Source: Actinomycetota bacterium (GTDB lineage: Bacteria > Actinomycetota > Actinomycetes > Actinomycetales > Microbacteriaceae). From it: a stretch of DNA of 8,775 nucleotides. The notes beneath the pieces were generated by a model. The model was not told the DNA's origin. It made no database searches and saw only the letters and a list, made by a program, of their open reading frames with translations. Made by a program: the position numbers and the translations under genes. Below are positions 1 through 5,372 of this stretch, piece after piece (the first letter of the stretch is position 1; each line of letters opens with the position of its first letter). The DNA is taken from contig WLGA01000042.1 of the NCBI GenBank assembly GCA_009703445.1, positions 1-8,775 on the forward strand, read 5' to 3'.

Positions 1-50
1 CGGGTGAGTTCGGCTACGTCGCCGGTGAGATTTAGAGTTACGGAAGCCAT
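1..50 (-). CDS. dapE: Succinyl-diaminopimelate desuccinylase, N-terminal fragment
   Basis: Only the first 16 full codons lie in the window; the gene continues past the left edge. Read from an ATG at 50 it gives MASVTLNLTGDVAELT. This resembles the N-terminus typical of actinobacterial DapE (an L-x-LTGDV-x-LT pattern before the metallopeptidase domain). DapE is a di-zinc M20-family enzyme that hydrolyses N-succinyl-LL-diaminopimelate to LL-diaminopimelate and succinate. The call rests on this short match plus the divergent neighbour dapD, which acts earlier in the same pathway branch. No Shine-Dalgarno sequence precedes the ATG; a TAGGCT hexamer ends 6 bases upstream, so a leaderless mRNA is likely. 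The catalytic residues are outside the window and cannot be checked. Confidence 0.75.
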   Translation of the reverse strand, partial: MASVTLNLTGDVAELT

Positions 51-56
51 ACAACG

Positions 57-62
57 AGCCTA
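57..62 (-). promoter_or_regulatory. Putative -10 element for dapE (leaderless start)
   Basis: On the minus strand the hexamer TAGGCT fits the actinobacterial -10 pattern TANNNT. It is separated from the dapE ATG by 6 bases (51-56), so transcription would start at or within a base of the ATG. No -35 match and no Shine-Dalgarno sequence are visible. The same hexamer with the same 6-base spacing precedes thiL at 1996-2001, which strengthens the call. It overlaps by two bases an alternative plus-strand TAACTT at 61-66. Confidence 0.55.
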
Positions 63-67
63 ACTTG

Positions 68-73
68 TAACCT
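68..73 (+). promoter_or_regulatory. Putative -10 element for dapD (leaderless start)
   Basis: TAACCT fits TANNNT and ends 7 bases before the dapD ATG at 81, the spacing expected if the mRNA begins at the A of the start codon. No convincing -35 box is present. An alternative is TAACTT at 61-66, with a weak TTACGG at 38-43 as -35 at 17-base spacing, giving a leader of about 7 bases. Either way there is no room for a normal ribosome binding site. Confidence 0.5.
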
Positions 74-80
74 TATAGGT

Positions 81-1025
81 ATGACTCAGGCAAGCTTTCT
101 AGATTCACGCGCATGGGGCCTCGGCCTCGCAACCACCGCAAACGACGGAACCATTCTCGATGTTTGGTATCCATCGCCAGCTCTGGGCAGCGCTCCGGCA
201 GCTGCCGCGCTGAGCGAAGAATTGCAGGCCCTTGCTGGCAAGGATGACCGCCGCCGCGTCACCATCGAAATATTAAAAACCGAGGTTGACCTAACCGCTC
301 CGGTTGCCGGCACAGCCGATGCCTACCTGCGCCTGCACTTGCTTTCGCACCTAATCGTGAAGCCAAACACCATCAACTTGGATGGCCTAATTCCTAATCT
401 CCCGATCGTGGCATTCACCAACGTTGGCCCGATTGCCCTTGCGGATCTAGAAGAACTTCGCCCAGCGCTAACCCGCCAGGGAATCAGCGTTTATGCCATC
501 GACAAGTTCCCTCGCCTGGTTGACTATGTCACCCCTGCCAAGGTTCGTATTGCGGATGCTTCTCGAGTTCGCCTGGGTGCGCACCTGAGCCCAGGCACCA
601 CAATCATGCACGAGGGCTTCGTGAACTTTAACGCTGGCACTCTCGGCAACTCGATGGTCGAGGGTCGCATTTCGCAGGGCGTTGTCGTCGGCGACGGCGC
701 AGACATCGGCGGTGGCGCATCAATCATGGGCACATTGTCTGGTGGCGGCAAGGAGCGCGTGGCAATCGGCGCACGTGCGCTGCTCGGGGCAAACGCCGGA
801 GTTGGAATTTCAATCGGCGACGACACCGTGGTTGAGGCTGGCCTCTATGTAACCGCCGGAACCAAGGTCACCATCATCGATGGCACCGAGGAGCGCGTCA
901 TGAAGGCTGCCGAACTATCGGGTCAGCCAAGTCTCTTGTTCCGTCGCAACTCTCTCACCGGTCGCGTCGAAGTGGTCGGTCGCAAGGGCGAAGGAATTCA
1001 GCTCAACTCGATGCTGCACGGCTAG
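81..1025 (+). CDS. dapD: 2,3,4,5-tetrahydropyridine-2,6-dicarboxylate N-succinyltransferase (actinobacterial type)
   Basis: Cytoplasmic enzyme that transfers succinyl from succinyl-CoA to tetrahydrodipicolinate in the succinylase route to meso-diaminopimelate and lysine. At 314 residues it is close to the mycobacterial enzyme (about 317). Visible landmarks shared with that family are WGLGLAT (12-18), AYLRLHLLSH (81-90), DKFPRLVDYV (141-150), then a glycine-rich left-handed beta-helix from about residue 156. The helix contains RLGAHLSPGTTIMHEGFVN (164-182), MVEGRIS (192-198) and GGGASIMGTLSGGG (210-223). Glu194 in MVEGRIS corresponds to the glutamate implicated in catalysis in the M. tuberculosis enzyme. 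The C-terminal LLFRRNS (285-291) is also typical. The ATG at 81 is chosen because it puts WGLGLAT near the N-terminus, as in homologues, and because a -10-like hexamer lies 7 bases upstream. It is divergent from dapE; its last 23 bases overlap the 3' end of thiL on the other strand. Confidence 0.96.
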   Translation: MTQASFLDSRAWGLGLATTANDGTILDVWYPSPALGSAPAAAALSEELQALAGKDDRRRVTIEILKTEVDLTAPVAGTADAYLRLHLLSHLIVKPNTINLDGLIPNLPIVAFTNVGPIALADLEELRPALTRQGISVYAIDKFPRLVDYVTPAKVRIADASRVRLGAHLSPGTTIMHEGFVNFNAGTLGNSMVEGRISQGVVVGDGADIGGGASIMGTLSGGGKERVAIGARALLGANAGVGISIGDDTVVEAGLYVTAGTKVTIIDGTEERVMKAAELSGQPSLLFRRNSLTGRVEVVGRKGEGIQLNSMLHG

Positions 1026-1989
1026 AATCCCAGCCGCGCTCTGGCAGGGGCTGTGCACCGAGCATCACTGGCGCAGGACCCTGAGGCAAAACTACGCCAA
1101 TCGGCTTGAATGAACGTGGCAAAACTGCTCCGGCCGGGAAAGTGGCCAACAAAGAGTGGTCTTCCCCACCGCCGATAACCCAATCGCTCGGGTTCGCATC
1201 GATTGCGCGGGCCGCTTCTTCTAGAACAGCCTCAAAACCCTGCAGCTGCAGCGCATCAATCTGAATAGTCACGGATGATGCCTTGGCGATTCTGGCGGCA
1301 TCGCGCGCGAGGCCATCCGAGAGGTCAAGCATTGCCGTGGCACCCGCGGTTGCGGCGGCTACTCCGGCTTGAATCGGCGGCTTTGGACGGCGTTGAACAT
1401 TGACCAGGTCGTCGTAGGCGGACACCGCATCGCGATTGCCACTCTGCAGCAAGTCCAAGCCGGCCGCTGCGCGCCCCAGGGTGCCGGCTACGGCGAGAAT
1501 GTCGCCAACCTGCGCTCCAGAACGAAGCACTGGTTCCCGGCCTTCTAGCGAGCCGTGGGCAGCCACCGAGATCATTACCTGATCACTGGCGGCAAGGTCT
1601 CCTCCGACTACTCCGCAGCCAGGTGCGAGCGCTAGGCAGGCGGCCTTCAACCCATCGGCAAAGTGTTCAAGCCAAGTGACCTGAGTCGTTCCGGGCACTG
1701 AAAGCGCGACCACGAGGGCGGTTGGAACTGCGCCCATTGCCGCAACGTCGGCGAGATTGCTGGCAACGGCTTTCCAGCCGAGGTCATAGCCGGTAGACCA
1801 GTCGAGTTTGAAGTCGTGACCCTCGATGAGGGTGTCTGTGGTTACCGTGAAGCGCCCATCCGGGGCCGAGATCACGGCCGAGTCATCGCCTGGCCCGACC
1901 AAAGCATGCTCGGATGGGTTTAGTCGCGCGATGGTGCGCTTAAGCGCTTCGTTTTCGCCGACCTGGGCAACGGTTTCTAGATTTGACAC
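1003..1989 (-). CDS. thiL: Thiamine-monophosphate kinase
   Basis: Phosphorylates thiamine monophosphate with ATP and Mg2+ to thiamine diphosphate, the final cofactor-forming step. The 328 residues are a normal length for ThiL and carry the family's AIRS/PurM-like fold motifs in order: GPGDDSAV (32-39) for metal and nucleotide binding, TTDTLIEG (50-57), KAVASNLADVAAMGA (73-87), GGDLAAS (129-135), LDLSDGLARD (221-230) and GGGEDHSLL (273-281). The start is a GTG at 1989: a TAGGCT hexamer ends 6 bases upstream and no Shine-Dalgarno sequence is seen, so a leaderless message is likely. It ends with TGA inside dapD, tail-to-tail, so its last residues (about RAASS) are encoded antisense to the end of dapD. 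No terminator hairpin is visible. Placement beside the DUF3515 gene and ddl is conserved in Actinobacteria; I would expect rsmD or coaD downstream in many relatives, but dapD lies there instead. Confidence 0.95.
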   Translation of the reverse strand: MSNLETVAQVGENEALKRTIARLNPSEHALVGPGDDSAVISAPDGRFTVTTDTLIEGHDFKLDWSTGYDLGWKAVASNLADVAAMGAVPTALVVALSVPGTTQVTWLEHFADGLKAACLALAPGCGVVGGDLAASDQVMISVAAHGSLEGREPVLRSGAQVGDILAVAGTLGRAAAGLDLLQSGNRDAVSAYDDLVNVQRRPKPPIQAGVAAATAGATAMLDLSDGLARDAARIAKASSVTIQIDALQLQGFEAVLEEAARAIDANPSDWVIGGGEDHSLLATFPAGAVLPRSFKPIGVVLPQGPAPVMLGAQPLPERGWDSSRAASS

Positions 1990-1994
1990 ACTGT

Positions 1995-2000
1995 TAGCCT
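1995..2000 (+). promoter_or_regulatory. Putative extended -10 element for the DUF3515 lipoprotein gene
   Basis: TAGCCT (TANNNT) ends 7 bases before the ATG at 2008 and is preceded by TGT at 1992-1994, an extended -10 (TGN) arrangement that can compensate for the lack of a -35 box. No Shine-Dalgarno sequence is present, so a leaderless mRNA is predicted. It overlaps the opposite-strand -10 of thiL by five of six bases. Confidence 0.6.
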
Positions 2001-2001
2001 A
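1996..2001 (-). promoter_or_regulatory. Putative -10 element for thiL, overlapping the divergent promoter
   Basis: On the minus strand TAGGCT ends 6 bases before the thiL GTG at 1989, identical in hexamer and spacing to the dapE arrangement. Together with the plus-strand TAGCCT it forms the 7-base inverted repeat TAGCCTA (1995-2001), symmetric except for its central base. The same DNA could therefore be opened by RNA polymerase bound in either direction. No -35 match is seen. Confidence 0.6.
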
Positions 2002-2007
2002 TTCTCG

Positions 2008-2472
2008 ATGAAGATTTCACGCACCGCTCTCGCGCTATTGGCCGGCATTGCCCTAGCCGGCGCGCTTTCTGCCTGCACCGCAACCGTCAGCCTCGAGGCT
2101 GCCGCCGACTCGAATAACCCCGCTTGCGCTGAAGTTTCGGTTCGTCTTCCAGATCAGGTAGCCGAACTGACGAAGCGCGCGACCGATGCTCAAGCAACCG
2201 GCGCCTGGGGAAACCCGACCGCCGTGCTTTTGCGCTGCGGGCTACCGCCGGTGGAGGTTAGCGAACTCCCTTGCGTGACAGCAAACGGAGTCGACTGGCT
2301 CGTGGATGAAAGTGCCAAACCTAGTTATCGCTTCATCACCTTCGGCCGAAACCCGGCCACAGAGGTAATTGTTGACTCGACAAAGGCCGCGGGAGTGACC
2401 GCGCTGAGCGATTTGAGCAGTGCGATTCAGAGCATTGAAGCGACCAAGGAATGCTCCACCGTCACGAACTAG
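2008..2472 (+). CDS. DUF3515-family lipoprotein of unknown function
   Basis: A 154-residue predicted lipoprotein: positively charged start MKISR, hydrophobic stretch at about 6-20, then lipobox LSAC with the acylated cysteine at 23, so it should sit on the outer face of the membrane. The mature part carries hallmarks of the actinobacterial DUF3515 family: NPAC (37-40) followed by VRLPDQVAEL (45-54), AWGNP (66-70), RCGLPP (76-81), a further cysteine at 89 and GVDW (94-97). Cysteines at 40, 77, 89 and 149 could form two disulfides outside the cell. The function is unknown; I recall the homologue next to ddlA in M. tuberculosis (Rv2980) as an uncharacterised secreted protein on the same relative strand. 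The ATG start is supported by the signal peptide and the adjacent -10 element. The TAG stop overlaps the TAG of convergent ddl. Persistent linkage to ddl and thiL hints at, but does not show, a cell-envelope role. Confidence 0.88.
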   Translation: MKISRTALALLAGIALAGALSACTATVSLEAAADSNNPACAEVSVRLPDQVAELTKRATDAQATGAWGNPTAVLLRCGLPPVEVSELPCVTANGVDWLVDESAKPSYRFITFGRNPATEVIVDSTKAAGVTALSDLSSAIQSIEATKECSTVTN

Positions 2473-3557
2473 CTCTTGTTTAGGGCCAGATGAATTAATT
2501 CGTCGATTAGGTCGGCATATTCAATGCCCGATGCCTGCCAAAGTGACGGGAACATCGACAATGGCGTGAAGCCAGGCATCGTGTTGATCTCGTTTACGAA
2601 GAAGCCGTCGGCGGTCAAGAAGAAGTCGACTCGAGCCAACCCTTCACAACCAAGTGACTTAAAGGCTCGGCGAGCGATTGACTGCATCTCGGCCAATTCA
2701 GCCTCGGTTAGCTTGGCCGGAATGATTAGGTCGACCGAGTCTTCATCCTGGTATTTAGCTTCGAAGTCATAGAAGTCGCGACCGGTAACCACAATCTCAC
2801 CGGCGATCGAAACACGCGGTTCATCTGAACCTCGACCCGAGATGACCGCGCACTCTACTTCGCGGCCGACCAGACCCTTTTCGACTACCAATTTGTTGTC
2901 ATTCTCGAAGGCCAATTTGGCGGCCGCCTTGAACTCTGACATGTCCTTGACCTTTGAGACACCAACCGATGAACCGGCGCGGGCCGGCTTCACAAACAGT
3001 GGCAAACCGCCGAGCCCGGCAACGGCCTCGAGAGCCGCGGTCGGGTTGGTCAACCAGTCGCGCTGGTGAATCACAACGTGCGGGGTGACCGGAACACCAG
3101 CGGCCTCAAACAGCGCCTTGGTGAACTCTTTGTCCATGCCCGCAGCCGAAGCCAAAACCCCATTGCCCACGTACGGCAAACCGAGCAACTCTAGGTAACC
3201 CTGCAGTGTGCCATCCTCGCCGAATGGGCCGTGCAGCACCGGGAAAACCACGTCTACCTGACCGAGTGAACTGCGCGCGCCGGTAATATCTAGACGCGTA
3301 ATTTCGCGGCTGCCATCCATAGCGAATTCGATTCGAGAGCCCTCATCCTGGACGGTGGCAAGCTCGCCCTTTCGAAGCGCCCACTTTGCAGCATCGTCTG
3401 CGGCAGGCACGAAAACACCCTGCTTGGTGATGCCCACCGGGATGACGTTGTACTTGCTGCGATCGATCGCACCGAGCACGCCGGCAGCCGTTGCGCAAGA
3501 AATCGAGTGCTCGCTTGATCGCCCACCAAAGAGCAGAACCAGGTTTAGCTTCGCCAT
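2469..3557 (-). CDS. ddl: D-alanine--D-alanine ligase
   Basis: Cytoplasmic ATP-grasp enzyme that joins two D-alanines into the dipeptide ending the peptidoglycan stem. Its 362 residues are normal for the longer actinobacterial Ddl. Motifs include LLFGGRSSEHSIS (8-20) with Glu16 for the first substrate, LHGPFGEDGTLQG (108-120), PYVGNG (128-133), FVKPARAGSSVGV (188-200) for ATP, omega-loop FYDFEAKY (262-269), RVDFF (309-313) and NEINTMPGFT (322-331) for metals and the second substrate. The tyrosine at 263 in the omega loop is the D-Ala-D-Ala type, unlike the VanA-type D-Ala-D-Lac loop, so an ordinary vancomycin-sensitive terminus is predicted. It is the last gene of the leuC cluster, 2 bases after the gpsA stop, with only a weak Shine-Dalgarno-like sequence. 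It ends TAG, sharing CTAG with the stop of the convergent lipoprotein gene, and no terminator hairpin is visible. Confidence 0.96.
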   Translation of the reverse strand: MAKLNLVLLFGGRSSEHSISCATAAGVLGAIDRSKYNVIPVGITKQGVFVPAADDAAKWALRKGELATVQDEGSRIEFAMDGSREITRLDITGARSSLGQVDVVFPVLHGPFGEDGTLQGYLELLGLPYVGNGVLASAAGMDKEFTKALFEAAGVPVTPHVVIHQRDWLTNPTAALEAVAGLGGLPLFVKPARAGSSVGVSKVKDMSEFKAAAKLAFENDNKLVVEKGLVGREVECAVISGRGSDEPRVSIAGEIVVTGRDFYDFEAKYQDEDSVDLIIPAKLTEAELAEMQSIARRAFKSLGCEGLARVDFFLTADGFFVNEINTMPGFTPLSMFPSLWQASGIEYADLIDELIHLALNKS

Positions 3558-3559
3558 GG

Positions 3560-4564
3560 CTACTCGCCTACCGGGCCATCGGTTTCGTGAGTTAGGTGCG
3601 GGGCGATGTCCTTAGGGTTCATCTTGCCCTCGAGCACCAACTGGACCTGCTCAACGATTGGCATCGAAACGCCCTTGGCGCTGGCCAGCTGAAGAATAGG
3701 CGCAACCGAAGAAAGGCCCTCTGCGGTCTGAGACATGCGGCGAAGCACCTCGCGAAGCGTGTAGCCCTTGCCGAGCATCTCACCCGCCTTGTGGTTTCTA
3801 GACAGTGGCGATTCCGAGGTGGCGATCAAGTCGCCAAGACCGGCGAGACCAACCATGGTGGTGGCCTTGGCGCCATAGGCAACGGCAAAGCGAGAGATTT
3901 CGGCAAGTCCACGGGTCATGATCGAAGCCTTGGTGTTCTCGCCGTAGCCGACGCCGTTCACGATTCCGATGGCGACAGCGATCAGGTTCTTCAGGATGCC
4001 GCCGAACTCGGTGCCGATGACATCCTTGTTGATAAACGTGGTGAAGTATTCGTTGGTCGCGGCCTTGGCAACTGCCTCAGCAGCGGTCTTATTGGTCGAA
4101 GCGGCAACCGAAGCGGCTGGCTGACCCTGGGCGATTTCTAGAGCCAGGTTCGGGCCCGAAACCACTGCAATCTGCCCCTCCGGGAAACCGGTCACCGAAG
4201 AAATAACCTCGCTCATGCGCAGACCGGTGTCTTTCTCGACACCCTTCATAAGGCTGACCAGGATGGCGTCCTTCGGCAACAACGGACCCCACTCCTGAAG
4301 GTTTCCGCGAAGCGACTGCGATGGCACCGAGAGGAACACTAGCTCTGCGCCTTCGAGCACTGTCGCGACATCCGTGTTGGCAGTTAGCGACTTTGGCAGG
4401 TGAATGCCGGGCAGGTAGTCACCGTTGCGGTGATCCTGGTTGATCTCATCGGCCACGTCCTCGCGACGTGCCCAAAGGACAACCTGGTTCTCAGGGTTGT
4501 CTGCCAAAACCTTGGCGAAGGTGGTGCCCCAGCTGCCTGCACCCATCACGGCAATCTTTGCCAT
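3560..4564 (-). CDS. gpsA: Glycerol-3-phosphate dehydrogenase [NAD(P)+]
   Basis: Reduces dihydroxyacetone phosphate to sn-glycerol-3-phosphate, the backbone for phospholipid synthesis; cytoplasmic. The 334 residues match the family. The N-terminal Rossmann fold carries GAGSWGTT (8-15), with WARR (31-34) after the second strand. Further motifs are SLMKGVE (104-110) with Lys107, VSGPNLA (135-141), then the catalytic lysine Lys192 in GGILKNLIA (188-196), GLGDLIAT (242-249) and SRNHKAG (255-261) with Arg256-Asn257 for substrate phosphate. Its ATG overlaps the plsC stop by one base (TAATG), which predicts coupled translation with the upstream gene. The pairing with plsC is functional: GpsA supplies the glycerol-3-phosphate whose acylated form is the PlsC substrate. 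It ends TAG, 2 bases before ddl. Confidence 0.97.
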   Translation of the reverse strand: MAKIAVMGAGSWGTTFAKVLADNPENQVVLWARREDVADEINQDHRNGDYLPGIHLPKSLTANTDVATVLEGAELVFLSVPSQSLRGNLQEWGPLLPKDAILVSLMKGVEKDTGLRMSEVISSVTGFPEGQIAVVSGPNLALEIAQGQPAASVAASTNKTAAEAVAKAATNEYFTTFINKDVIGTEFGGILKNLIAVAIGIVNGVGYGENTKASIMTRGLAEISRFAVAYGAKATTMVGLAGLGDLIATSESPLSRNHKAGEMLGKGYTLREVLRRMSQTAEGLSSVAPILQLASAKGVSMPIVEQVQLVLEGKMNPKDIAPHLTHETDGPVGE

Positions 4565-5364
4565 TAGTTCTTCGCTTTCTTGTCGTTCTTTTTGAAGTTT
4601 CCGGTCTGCGACTGACCGTGATTTACCGGGTCCCAGAGCTCTTGTGGCGGAACGGTCCCGCGCAACTGGGCCACCAGTTCGGTGATGGTTCGCATCACCA
4701 ATTCGGTTGCCTCGTGGACCTCGGCCGGAGTTAGTTTCTTGCCGCGATAGGCCGATAGGTCGATTTCATCGCCGACCACCAGGCGAACCGGCTTCCAGAA
4801 ACCCGGGCGGAACTTTGCCCCGTACTGCGGCAAGATCATTTCGCTGCCCCAGTGTGCAATCGGGAAGACCGGCACATTTGTCTCTAGCGCCAGGCGAACG
4901 GCACCGGTCTTGCCGCGCATCGGCCAGAGGTCTGGGTCGCGGGTCAAGGTGCCTTCGGGGAAGATCGAGATGCAGTGACCGGCATCCAAGTATGAGTGTG
5001 CCGCGCGAAGCGGTTCGTCATTGCGCTGTCCGCCGCGGTAGATCGGAATCTGACCGGCTGCTCGAAGCACTGGGCCGACGACCGGCACCTTGAACAGGCT
5101 GCCCTTGGCCAAGAAGTGTGGTGCTCGCCTCATGATCACATAGACGAAATAGGCCATCGCCAAAGCATCAACGTTGGTCACGTGGTTCGAAACCAAAACG
5201 TATGCGCCCTTCTTAGGCAGCTTCTCTTGTCCGGTGGCAACCACCTTGAAAAGCGTGCGAACCAAAGGGATCAGAATCGATGCGATTAGCACCAAAACAA
5301 AGTGACGCTCGCTCGGATTGATCTTCGGCATTCGAAGATATTCGCGATTGGTCTTCTTGGCCAC
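4564..5364 (-). CDS. plsC: 1-acyl-sn-glycerol-3-phosphate acyltransferase (PlsC family)
   Basis: Membrane-associated acyltransferase predicted to convert lysophosphatidate to phosphatidate. The four family blocks are visible: SNHVTNVD (59-66), an HX4D site with His61 and Asp66; QIPIYRGGQR (105-114); FPEGTLTRD (135-143), with Glu137 in the FPEGT motif; and VPVFPIAHWG (164-173). A hydrophobic segment at about 22-35 (FVLVLIASILIPLV) probably anchors the N-terminus. The C-terminus is short and lysine-rich (NFKKNDKKAKN). The GTG start at 5364 lies 8 bases after the murA stop, with only a weak purine-rich sequence upstream; an ATG at codon 12 (5331) is possible but has no better ribosome site. Its TAA overlaps the gpsA ATG. 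Acyl-chain preference cannot be read from sequence, so another lysophospholipid acceptor is possible. Confidence 0.9.
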   Translation of the reverse strand: MAKKTNREYLRMPKINPSERHFVLVLIASILIPLVRTLFKVVATGQEKLPKKGAYVLVSNHVTNVDALAMAYFVYVIMRRAPHFLAKGSLFKVPVVGPVLRAAGQIPIYRGGQRNDEPLRAAHSYLDAGHCISIFPEGTLTRDPDLWPMRGKTGAVRLALETNVPVFPIAHWGSEMILPQYGAKFRPGFWKPVRLVVGDEIDLSAYRGKKLTPAEVHEATELVMRTITELVAQLRGTVPPQELWDPVNHGQSQTGNFKKNDKKAKN

Positions 5365-5372
5365 GCTCAGGC

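Noticed and set aside
1026..1060. Possible hairpin (AGCC...GGCT) just past the dapD stop as a terminator
   Set aside because: Arms of only four bases with a long loop and no T-run; it lies within thiL coding sequence, so a terminator call is not supported.
1983..1988. Perfect TTGACA (-35 consensus) at the thiL start region on the plus strand
   Set aside because: No -10 lies at 16-18 bases: that position falls on the lipoprotein start codon. The TAGCCT hexamer is only 6 bases away and TATTCT only 11, so it cannot serve as a -35 for this gene.
2492..2501. Perfect 10-base palindrome GAATTAATTC near the end of ddl
   Set aside because: Lies inside ddl codons for the C-terminal helix, has no loop or T-run and no partner copy in the window; likely chance rather than a terminator or operator.
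3596..4141. Plus-strand open frame (181 codons) opposite gpsA
   Set aside because: Antisense to a well-supported gpsA; no family resemblance and no promoter or ribosome site seen.
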